A DNA stretch of 5,285 nucleotides from Nitrospinota bacterium (GTDB taxonomy: Bacteria; Tectomicrobia; Entotheonellia; J063), in the NCBI GenBank assembly GCA_003696125.1, contig RFHZ01000731.1, positions 1 through 5,285 on the forward strand, given 5' to 3'. The position numbers were made by a program, and so were the translations under genes. Shown here one piece after another: positions 1 through 5,285 of this stretch; position 1 is the first letter of the stretch; each line of letters begins with the position of its first letter. A model generated the notes under the pieces. That model was not told the DNA's origin. It did no database searches and saw only the letters and a program-made list of their open reading frames with translations.

Positions 1-854
1 ATGATGTTGAGGCTCACCGTCGGGTAATGGTAGAGTCGCCGCACCGCATCTCGCTGCTCCGGGGTCAGGGAGGGGTCTTCCAGCAGGAAATCGATGCTGG
101 TCTGGATAACCGGCTCCAGCTCTGCCGGGATATCCAGCGGAAAATCGGCGATCCGTTTGACATGAGGGATGACGGCGAGCAGCTTCTCGATGGCGTTCTC
201 CCCCAGATAGGGTTGGGAGCCGTGCGCAGTAACCCCTTGCGCCTGCAAGACCGTGGCCATTCCCCCTTTGCAGCCGAGCTCGATGGTTGGTCGTTCTCGT
301 GTCCCCCCGCTGGCATCACCGATGACACAGACATCCCCCTGCAGTTTTCCTGCCTCTGCCAGCCACTTGGCCCCATCCTCTCCTCCGATCTCCTCATCTG
401 CGGTGAGCCAGACTTCCAGGGTCGGATGCGCTCCCTGAGCCACGGCATGGAGTACCGTTGCCGCCACCATGGCGGCGGCACAGCTCCCCTTCATATCTGT
501 CGCTCCCCGACCATAGACCCGATCCCCTTCAATGGCTCCGCTGAACGGGGGATGCTTCCAGGCCGCATGATCCCCTTCTGGTACCACATCGAGGTGACCG
601 AGCCAGAGGATCTTGCCCGGCTGCTTTCCCGGGATGGTGGCACAGAGGTTCGGTTTGCGCTCCACATGCTGATGGAGGCTTGTCTCGATCCCGCGCTCCT
701 GGAAATAGGATTGGGCAAAAGCGATACACTCATCGATGTAGCCAGGGGGGACCACGGTGGGGAACTGGACCAGCCGGGAGGTGAGTTCCATCAGCTCTTT
801 CCCGCAGTCTGCAATGCGATCCTTCACCCTTTGCACCAGCGTACTCTCTGCCAT
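1..854 (-). CDS. M20-family zinc metallohydrolase (ArgE/DapE/ACY1-like deacylase or peptidase), 3' end outside window
   Basis: Cytoplasmic metal-dependent amidohydrolase that would remove an acyl or aminoacyl group from an N-acyl amino acid or small peptide; the substrate cannot be read from sequence. Translating the minus strand from 854 gives 284 uninterrupted codons running off the left edge. The M20 two-zinc site is complete: His87 and Asp89 in LGHLDVVP, bridging Asp120 in GRGATDMKG, the Glu154-Glu155 pair in TADEEIGG, and Asp180 in VIGDAS. The inserted dimerisation domain starts near residue 190, with His211 in VTAHGSQP, the histidine that reaches the partner's active site in this family. 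Family members are usually about 380-430 residues, so roughly the last quarter, including the final metal-ligand histidine, is missing. The ATG at 854 has AAAGGAG upstream and a good promoter further up. It diverges from the ThDP-enzyme gene. ArgE, DapE, carboxypeptidase G2-like and aminoacylase roles all remain possible. No signal peptide is seen. Confidence 0.93.
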   Translation of the reverse strand, partial: MAESTLVQRVKDRIADCGKELMELTSRLVQFPTVVPPGYIDECIAFAQSYFQERGIETSLHQHVERKPNLCATIPGKQPGKILWLGHLDVVPEGDHAAWKHPPFSGAIEGDRVYGRGATDMKGSCAAAMVAATVLHAVAQGAHPTLEVWLTADEEIGGEDGAKWLAEAGKLQGDVCVIGDASGGTRERPTIELGCKGGMATVLQAQGVTAHGSQPYLGENAIEKLLAVIPHVKRIADFPLDIPAELEPVIQTSIDFLLEDPSLTPEQRDAVRRLYHYPTVSLNI

Positions 855-865
855 ACGACCAATCG

Positions 866-872
866 CTCCTTT
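866..872 (-). promoter_or_regulatory. Ribosome binding site of the M20 hydrolase
   Basis: On the minus strand this reads AAAGGAG, 11 nt before the ATG at 854. The spacing is slightly long but the match to the anti-Shine-Dalgarno sequence is good and supports this start. Confidence 0.6.
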
Positions 873-929
873 CTGTTCAAGATCATCCCTTTCACGTCTG
901 GTTATTTCTGCCGTAAGACCGTTTTTCCT

Positions 930-958
930 GGTATAGAGGATGGAGTGGAGAATGTCAA
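930..958 (-). promoter_or_regulatory. Sigma70-like promoter for the M20 hydrolase
   Basis: On the minus strand there is a perfect -35 hexamer TTGACA (plus-strand 953-958), a 17-bp spacer and a -10 hexamer TATACC (plus-strand 930-935, 4 of 6 matches). The predicted transcript starts near 923 and has a leader of about 70 nt. This is inferred from consensus only. Confidence 0.6.
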
Positions 959-994
959 GCGCAGATTCCCTTGCGGGACGCCTCACCTTTTTCG

Positions 995-1023
995 TTGCCC
1001 GGGCGATCCAAACCCTTTATAAT
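995..1023 (+). promoter_or_regulatory. Sigma70-like promoter for the ThDP enzyme
   Basis: A perfect -10 hexamer TATAAT (1018-1023) lies 17 bp after TTGCCC (995-1000, 4 of 6 matches to the -35 consensus). Transcription would start near 1030, which excludes the upstream in-frame GTG at 1026 as a start codon and supports translation from 1083. Its -35 box lies 36 bp from that of the opposing promoter (953-958), so both could share a regulator site between them. Confidence 0.6.
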
Positions 1024-1070
1024 GGGTGGGGGTTTTGTGGATTGGGAGACGAGACGATGAGCCATATGAC

Positions 1071-1076
1071 GAGGAG
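1071..1076 (+). promoter_or_regulatory. Ribosome binding site that fixes the ThDP-enzyme start
   Basis: GAGGAG lies 6 nt before the ATG at 1083. The next in-frame ATG at 1092 would be 15 nt away, and the GTG at 1026 has no Shine-Dalgarno and sits at the predicted -10/+1 region. The site therefore selects 1083. Confidence 0.7.
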
Positions 1077-1082
1077 ATCGGT

Positions 1083-2762
1083 ATGGGAAAGATGACGGGG
1101 AATCTTGCACTGCTCGAACTACTCCGGCAGGAAGGGGTCAGGTATATCTTTGGCAATCCAGGTACCACGGAACTTCCGCTCATGGATGCCCTGGCCCAGA
1201 GCGAGGATTTCACCTATATCCTGGGACTCCAGGAGGGGGTGGTAATGGCCCTGGCCGGAGGGTATGCCCAGGCCTCTGGCCGGCTCGGCTTTGTCAACGT
1301 CCATGTCGCTCCTGGCCTGGGAAACACGCTCGGGCTGATGTATACCGCTTACATGACCCGTGTTCCCCTGCTGGTCACGGCCGGCCAGCAGGATCGCTCC
1401 CTCCAGTTGCAAGAGCCGCTACTCTGGGGCAACCTGGTGAAGATGGCGGAACCGTACACCAAGTGGGCCTACGAGGTACAGCGGGTGGATGATCTCCCCC
1501 AGGCCGTGCGGCGTGCGATCAAGGTGGCCCAGACCCCACCGGCCGGTCCGGTCTTCCTCTCCCTGCCCATGGATGTCCTCTATGAGGCCACCGATCTCGA
1601 TCTCTCCGCCCCTCCTCGTCCCTCGCTCCGTACCCAGGGGAATGCCGAAGATCTGCAGCAGGCTGCCACCCTCCTGGCCGCAGCGCAATCCCCGGTCATC
1701 CTGGTCGGCGATCGGGTGGCGTACAGTGAAGCCCTGGCAGAGGTGGTAGAGTTGGCCGAACTCCTGGGGGCACGGGTCTTTGCCGAGCCGATCGCTAACA
1801 CCACCAGCTTCCCGACCGATCATCCCCTGTTTGCCGGCTTTCTTCCTGTCTTTGGACACCAGATTCGGCAGGCCCTGGACCCGGCCGACCTGATCCTGGT
1901 CATCGGCATGAACCTCTTCAAACCTTTTCTCCCCTCCTCCACCCCTTCCCTTCCACCCGGGGTCCCGCTCATCCAGCTCGACACCGATCCCTGGGAGATC
2001 GGGAAGAATCATCCGGTAACGGTAGGGATTCTGGCCGATCCCAAAGCCGGGGTCGCGGCCCTGACCTCCCTGCTGGCTTCCCGGCTCTCGGCCACCGCCA
2101 GGCAGAAGGCCCAGGAACGAAGGCAGCAGTATGGGGCGACCAGGCAGGCGGAACGAGAGAGCCTGGAGGCACATGCTGCCGCGGAAGAGGACAGGGTCCC
2201 CATGGCGCCCATCGTCCTGATGCGGGAACTGGCCCGGCATCTTCCCCCTGATGTGGTCATCATGAACGAATCGGTCACCTCGGGAAGGACCCTGCGGGAA
2301 TTCCTCACCTGCCGGGACAGCAAGAGCTATTTCGGTCCCAAGGGAGGAGGGTTAGGCTGGGGATTGCCGGCAACGATCGGGGTGAAGCTGGCCCTGCCGG
2401 AGAGGCCGGTGGTGGGGCTCTTAGGCGAGGGGAGCGCCATGTATGCCATTCAGGGACTCTGGACCGCTGCCCACTACCAGGTTCCGGTTCTGTTTGTCAT
2501 CTGTAATAACGCTCAATACCGGATATTGAAAGGAGGTCTGCTCGCCTTCAAGAGTGAAGCAGCCAAACAGGGGAAGTTCATCGGGATGGATCTGACCGAG
2601 CCGGAGATCGATTTTGTGTCTCTGGCCGAATCGATGGGGGTAACGGCAGAGCGCGTTACGCACTTTCAAGAGGTGGGACCGGCTCTGCAGCGCGCCCTTG
2701 CCCGGCCGGGCCCGTCTCTCATTGATGTCCCGCTTGACCGCTCCGTGAAGGCGCTCTTCTGA
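1083..2762 (+). CDS. Thiamine-diphosphate-dependent enzyme, benzoylformate decarboxylase/acetolactate synthase-like
   Basis: Cytoplasmic ThDP enzyme of the 2-oxo-acid decarboxylase/carboligase superfamily, 559 residues, a normal family length. The order is: N-terminal Pyr domain (about 1-170) with FGNPGTTELP at 23-32, cofactor-activating Glu51 in LGLQEG and His74 in NVHVAPG; central domain (about 190-330); C-terminal PP domain (about 370-545) with NES at 395-397 and the cofactor-binding motif at 448-476. That motif reads GEGSAMY...CNN rather than GDG...NN, so the usual Mg ligand Asp is Glu449. From a remembered alignment, the framework resembles Pseudomonas benzoylformate decarboxylase (Glu47, His70 equivalents), but its second catalytic histidine (His281) corresponds to Phe282 here and the substrate-side helix after CNN is about seven residues longer, so the benzoylformate substrate is doubtful. 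Acetolactate synthase, oxalyl-CoA decarboxylase-like or sulfopyruvate decarboxylase-like activity cannot be excluded. It has its own promoter, diverges from the M20 gene, and is followed by a probable terminator. Confidence 0.92.
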   Translation: MGKMTGNLALLELLRQEGVRYIFGNPGTTELPLMDALAQSEDFTYILGLQEGVVMALAGGYAQASGRLGFVNVHVAPGLGNTLGLMYTAYMTRVPLLVTAGQQDRSLQLQEPLLWGNLVKMAEPYTKWAYEVQRVDDLPQAVRRAIKVAQTPPAGPVFLSLPMDVLYEATDLDLSAPPRPSLRTQGNAEDLQQAATLLAAAQSPVILVGDRVAYSEALAEVVELAELLGARVFAEPIANTTSFPTDHPLFAGFLPVFGHQIRQALDPADLILVIGMNLFKPFLPSSTPSLPPGVPLIQLDTDPWEIGKNHPVTVGILADPKAGVAALTSLLASRLSATARQKAQERRQQYGATRQAERESLEAHAAAEEDRVPMAPIVLMRELARHLPPDVVIMNESVTSGRTLREFLTCRDSKSYFGPKGGGLGWGLPATIGVKLALPERPVVGLLGEGSAMYAIQGLWTAAHYQVPVLFVICNNAQYRILKGGLLAFKSEAAKQGKFIGMDLTEPEIDFVSLAESMGVTAERVTHFQEVGPALQRALARPGPSLIDVPLDRSVKALF

Positions 2763-2813
2763 GGCTGCTCGTCCCTGGACTCTTCACGACATGCCAAGCC
2801 CTGGAGGACCAGA

Positions 2814-2865
2814 GATCCCTTCTACTGATCTCCCGGCAATGGGCTTTGGGCAGGGGTCATTTTTT
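2814..2865 (+). terminator. Probable Rho-independent terminator after the ThDP enzyme
   Basis: GATCCCT (2814-2820) can pair with AGGGGTC (2852-2858), with one G-U pair, and is followed by A and six T residues (2860-2865). The loop is long, about 31 nt, but contains further possible short pairings. An alternative small hairpin is the perfect GAGATC/GATCTC pair at 2812-2832. The position about 50 nt past the stop codon and just before the next promoter fits a terminator. Folding energy was not computed. Confidence 0.45.
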
Positions 2866-2867
2866 GA

Positions 2868-2896
2868 TTGACCTTCGTGATTCATTTCGGTAGGAT
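2868..2896 (+). promoter_or_regulatory. Sigma70-like promoter for the tandem FBPA/P gene
   Basis: TTGACC (2868-2873, 5 of 6) is followed after exactly 17 bp by TAGGAT (2891-2896, 4 of 6). Transcription would begin near 2903, leaving an untranslated leader of about 240 nt. It starts directly after the T-run of the preceding terminator. I found no better promoter closer to the coding start. Confidence 0.45.
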
Positions 2897-2902
2897 AAGA
2901 GC

Positions 2903-3144
2903 AATTTCAACCCTTGCAAATGCTTCCACCCTCGCCGATAACCGTGCAGAACTCTACGGAATTAAGGGTTACCCGAAAAGAAGAGCATGGCCCGAACACT
3001 CATGGAGTGACCAGAGCAAAAGAACGTACCGGGGCAGCGAGCATTAAGAGACTAGAAGGAGGAGCGAGGGGGCAGAGGGTCTTATAGCTATAGAGTGGAG
3101 ATATGGGGAAAGGTCTGATCGACGAAACGTAATGGAGGTAGACT
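2903..3144 (+). other. Long non-coding leader upstream of the tandem FBPA/P gene
   Basis: No recognisable protein gene or known riboswitch consensus is seen here. The contents are: a GGGTTACCC inverted repeat (2966-2974); a strongly purine-rich stretch (about 3044-3080) containing AAGGAGG at 3056-3062, a perfect Shine-Dalgarno with no start codon at usable distance; a 10-bp palindrome TATAGCTATA (3083-3092); and a nine-codon reading frame (3103-3132, MGKGLIDET) ending just before the real ribosome binding site. The base composition is less GC-rich and less codon-like than the flanking genes. It could be a regulatory leader, a decayed gene or mobile-element remnant; nothing here decides it. 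Confidence 0.35.
3134..3139 (+). promoter_or_regulatory. Ribosome binding site of the tandem FBPA/P gene
   Basis: GGAGGT lies 5 nt before the ATG at 3145. An in-frame TAG at 3139-3141 immediately upstream means that the reading frame cannot begin any earlier, so this site and the ATG at 3145 define the start. Confidence 0.8.
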
Positions 3145-5285
3145 ATGGGAAAATTTCGCGGAACAGAGCAGCGTCCGATAACGCAGTCGAACGTTATGAT
3201 TGTCAGTGCCGATCTGGGAAGCTGTTTTGGTCATGAACTCCTGCCTGACGTGCTGGAACCTCCTCGAGAGTTTTTGCAAGGGAAAGTCGCCGCAGGGGTG
3301 TTGAGAGGCGCCTGGGTCAACGTCTTTGGAGGTGATCTGCACCTGCATCTTACCACCTATAACGGCGACTTTGTGGAGGGGGAAACCTACCGCGAGAATC
3401 CCTCTGAGGTGGCGGCCCGCCTGGCCCTGGAAGCCGTCCTGCTGGCGGTAAAGAAGGGGATGGAGATCGGGTTGTACCAGCCGGCAGAGGGAGCCAATGT
3501 TCTCGATATGGCTCCGGAAGAGCAGGTACAGGTCCTGAAGCTCCGCTATCTCGACTTTCCCTTCACCGAACGGGGAGCAGAACCGATCTATGTGGCCAAG
3601 GCGTTAAACGCGAGTTGGGGATTCTTCAATCGTGCCCTCTTCAACCTCTTCTTCAATCCGGATAAGGGGTCTGGACGCCGTATTGAAGGAAACGATTTTC
3701 TGGCCGTTGTCGAGAGCATCGAAGACCTGAAGGCGGGGAAGTCGGAAGTGCGCACCTATGAGTTCGGTTCAGGACACATCAACGAACTGCAGGCGCTCAT
3801 CGCCGATGCCGATGAGTGGCGTCTGAGCGAGGTGTATGCGACCCGGGGACGCTTCGGGGAAGGGTCCTTGAGAGAGGAACCGGCGGCCATGGTGGCCGGG
3901 AGTTTCAACCCGGTTCTGATCGGCCGCTCCCAATCAGGTCTTCCAGCCATCGGCGAGTTCACGCAGGCGACAGGCGAGTTCTACTTTGGCCCTGGTGGCG
4001 AAGGGGGCGGATACCGGGTCGGGCTCATGCCGGTCACCTTTGCCGAGGCCCAGAGCATGGTGGTCTCAGAAGGGACGGCCAAGGTGGTGGCCTATGCCTA
4101 CCAGTCCTATGACAAAGGCCGGATCCCGGAAGGACCTGATGTACAGGACATCTTTGCCCAAAATCGTCCGGAAACCCGGCAGTTGCAACGCGAGGCCGCC
4201 TACCTGATCCAGCACATGGTCATGCATGGGGAGTTTGAGCCTTACCTGAATGCCCAGACGGCCGAGAGCCGGGCCCTGGAAGAGGCCAAGCGGCTGGGGA
4301 GTCGTCTGCAGGAGATCCCGGATGGCGAAGATCCGGTGGTCACGGCGGCCAACCAGCGGGCGATCTTCACCATCTCTGACATCAAAGCAGATGCTGGCGG
4401 CAAAATCGGGCATACCACTCCGCCTAATCATTTCCGTTATGTGGCCGATGCCAGCCTGGAAGAAGCGAAAAGAGCAGGACTGATCTTTGGCACCTCGGAG
4501 ATCATCGAGGTGGGGGATGATGGACACCTGCTGATGACGCACAACAAAGGGGCGGATAACAATGCCATCCACTTCTTTGCCTACAAGACTTTCTTCCGCC
4601 AGGTCTGGGTGGCCGAGGTTTTGGGCTACAAGTGGTACGGGCTGGGACAGGACCTGGTCGGTGATGCCTCGGCCGGGAAGACCACAGAAGAGCTCGCCGA
4701 TCTGACCGATACCTTTATCTCGCTCTTGCCCCAATTCCTGCCGGAAGCGGAAAAGCGGCAGTATGACAAGCTGAAAGCCTCCTATGAACGCTGGAAGAGT
4801 GGGGCCGGGAAAGGCCATACCCCCCAGGCTCCTTTCTCCGGGAACGTCTCCGGTCAGGGACCCGGTTTTGCCGAACTGCCGATGCCGCGTTCCACCAATG
4901 TCGGGCTTCTGGCCATAGACAAGGCCGGTCCCTCCGCCTTTAACGTTCCGGTCTACTATTGCCTGCAAAAGGCGATGCGTGACGGGAGCCTGGCCCGCTA
5001 TCTGGCTGGAACCGATGCGCAGGGATTCGTCATAGAGATCTGGGAAGTAGAGGAGCATCGCCGCATTTTCCTTGATCTGGCCAGCGAATTGCCTTCGGTT
5101 GAGCGTCTGCTGGGGGCCACGGAGAAGTTCAATGTGAAACGGGTCTGGACCCGCACGACAGCGGAATGGGATCCGGCCCGGGCCGAAGAGAGCCTGGGCG
5201 ATATCCTGCTTTCCGCTTCCACAGAGAAGCTGGCCGTCATCACCGGGGGTGAGTATCGGGGCAAGGACGATCCGGTACTGCTGGC
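3145..5285 (+). CDS. fbp: Tandem type V fructose-1,6-bisphosphate aldolase/phosphatase with degenerate N-terminal copy, 3' end outside window
   Basis: The family is bifunctional: it condenses dihydroxyacetone phosphate with glyceraldehyde 3-phosphate and dephosphorylates the product to fructose 6-phosphate, driving gluconeogenesis in the cytoplasm. 713 codons are visible with no stop. Two FBPA/P domains follow each other. Copy 1 (about 16-368) has ADLGSCFGH, GGDLHLHL, AEPIYVAKALN, GLPAIGEF, GLMPV and HGEFEPY in family order, but the catalytic K-D-D of GKDDP is Ser253-Phe254-Asn255 and the Asp-Lys of the ADK motif is Leu154-Asn155. A linker (about 369-404) follows. Copy 2 (from about 405) retains Asp416, His423, Asp458-Asp459, Gln502, Asp592-Lys593, SGNVSGQGPG (565-574), Tyr704 and Lys707-Asp708-Asp709 of YRGKDDP. 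An insertion of about 55 residues (509-563) splits its lid loop. Usual members are single-domain, roughly 370-400 residues; about 150 residues of copy 2 are presumably beyond the edge. Copy 2 is probably the active enzyme and copy 1 structural or regulatory; that split is inferred. No signal peptide or membrane segment is seen. Confidence 0.9.
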   Translation, partial: MGKFRGTEQRPITQSNVMIVSADLGSCFGHELLPDVLEPPREFLQGKVAAGVLRGAWVNVFGGDLHLHLTTYNGDFVEGETYRENPSEVAARLALEAVLLAVKKGMEIGLYQPAEGANVLDMAPEEQVQVLKLRYLDFPFTERGAEPIYVAKALNASWGFFNRALFNLFFNPDKGSGRRIEGNDFLAVVESIEDLKAGKSEVRTYEFGSGHINELQALIADADEWRLSEVYATRGRFGEGSLREEPAAMVAGSFNPVLIGRSQSGLPAIGEFTQATGEFYFGPGGEGGGYRVGLMPVTFAEAQSMVVSEGTAKVVAYAYQSYDKGRIPEGPDVQDIFAQNRPETRQLQREAAYLIQHMVMHGEFEPYLNAQTAESRALEEAKRLGSRLQEIPDGEDPVVTAANQRAIFTISDIKADAGGKIGHTTPPNHFRYVADASLEEAKRAGLIFGTSEIIEVGDDGHLLMTHNKGADNNAIHFFAYKTFFRQVWVAEVLGYKWYGLGQDLVGDASAGKTTEELADLTDTFISLLPQFLPEAEKRQYDKLKASYERWKSGAGKGHTPQAPFSGNVSGQGPGFAELPMPRSTNVGLLAIDKAGPSAFNVPVYYCLQKAMRDGSLARYLAGTDAQGFVIEIWEVEEHRRIFLDLASELPSVERLLGATEKFNVKRVWTRTTAEWDPARAEESLGDILLSASTEKLAVITGGEYRGKDDPVLL
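3190..4248 (+). other. Copy 1: degenerate FBPA/P domain (residues about 16-368)
   Basis: Compared from memory with the Thermoproteus/Sulfolobus enzyme, ligand positions read: Asp11 kept (Asp23), His18 kept (His30), Asp52 to Gly63, Asp53 kept (Asp64), Gln95 to Glu115, Asp132 to Leu154, Lys133 to Asn155, Tyr229 to Val250, Schiff-base Lys232 to Ser253, Asp233 to Phe254 and Asp234 to Asn255. The glycine-rich SGNVRG-type lid motif is also absent. Fold-defining segments are retained through to the C-terminal HG.F.P motif, so the copy is full-length but probably without aldolase or phosphatase activity. Confidence 0.8.
4357..5285 (+). other. Copy 2: catalytically intact FBPA/P domain with lid-loop insertion (residues 405 onward, truncated)
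   Basis: The segments ISDIKADAGGKIGH, VGDDGHLLMTHNKG, YGLGQDLVGDA, PFSGNVSGQGPGFAEL, LLAIDKAGP and YRGKDDPVLL follow canonical FBPA/P order with all metal ligands and the Schiff-base lysine (Lys707). The C-terminal loop that carries the last catalytic tyrosine of the family lies outside the window and cannot be checked. Confidence 0.88.

Noticed and set aside
27-1022. Plus-strand open frame of 331 codons opposite the M20 hydrolase
   Set aside because: It is antisense to a frame with the complete M20 metal-binding motif set, and its translation shows no family motifs and unnatural composition. It is a GC-rich shadow frame.
1026-1082. GTG at 1026 as the start of the ThDP enzyme, adding 19 residues
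   Set aside because: It directly follows the predicted -10 box, before the expected transcript start, and has no Shine-Dalgarno. The ATG at 1083 has GAGGAG at 6 nt and begins where family N-termini begin.
1419-2240. Minus-strand open frame of 273 codons inside the ThDP-enzyme gene
   Set aside because: Glycine- and arginine-rich translation without recognisable motifs, and it lies wholly antisense to a well-supported enzyme.
2903-3080. Insertion-sequence or group II intron remnant in the leader
   Set aside because: The base composition differs a little from that of the neighbours, but I could find no terminal inverted repeats, target duplication or transposase/maturase fragment to support it.
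3088-3348. Minus-strand frame of 86 codons over the leader and start of the FBPA/P gene
   Set aside because: Overlaps the coding start of a well-supported gene and shows no motif or ribosome binding site that I can recognise.
3145-4356. Reading the first FBPA/P copy as a separate gene or as a frameshifted pseudogene
   Set aside because: There is no stop codon, ribosome binding site or frame change between the copies. One continuous frame runs through the linker into the second copy.
4066-5058. Minus-strand open frame of 330 codons inside the FBPA/P gene
   Set aside because: The plus strand encodes clear FBPA/P catalytic motifs across the same span. The antisense translation resembles no family I recognise.

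Overview
The window reads as ordinary bacterial chromosome: moderately high GC, strong Shine-Dalgarno sites, sigma70-type promoters with 17-bp spacers, and ATG starts. It is not obviously mobile DNA, and I see no tRNA, rRNA, CRISPR array, insertion sequence or phage gene. The species cannot be named. The only phylogenetic hint is the type V fructose-1,6-bisphosphate aldolase/phosphatase, a family found mainly in archaea and in deep-branching or thermophilic bacteria.

Layout. (1) Positions 1-854, minus strand: the first 284 codons of an M20-family zinc metallohydrolase (ArgE/DapE/ACY1-like), cut by the left window edge. (2) 855-1082: a compact divergent intergenic region with one good sigma70-like promoter facing each way. 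(3) 1083-2762, plus strand: a complete 559-residue thiamine-diphosphate enzyme of the benzoylformate decarboxylase/acetolactate synthase superfamily. (4) 2763-3144: a gap of about 380 bases with a probable terminator, a sigma70-like promoter and a long (about 240 nt) purine-rich leader. (5) 3145-5285, plus strand: the first 713 codons of a very large protein built from two tandem copies of the fructose-1,6-bisphosphate aldolase/phosphatase (FBPA/P) fold, cut by the right edge.

The last gene is the main discovery candidate. Its N-terminal copy (about residues 16-368) aligns along the whole FBPA/P fold but has lost the Schiff-base lysine, the adjacent aspartates and several metal ligands, so it looks like a pseudoenzyme. 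Its C-terminal copy (from about residue 405) keeps every catalytic residue visible before the window ends, but carries an insertion of about 55 residues in the loop that is remodelled when the enzyme switches between aldolase and phosphatase. A canonical FBPA/P is a single domain of roughly 370-400 residues, so this is a fused, asymmetric version.

Functional links between genes are weak. The FBPA/P protein would make fructose 6-phosphate from triose phosphates in gluconeogenesis. The ThDP enzyme probably decarboxylates or carboligates a 2-oxo acid. The M20 enzyme would hydrolyse an N-acyl amino acid or peptide-like amide. Each gene appears to have its own promoter, so they are not one operon. 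The ThDP enzyme also has an unusual GEG in place of the GDG cofactor motif.
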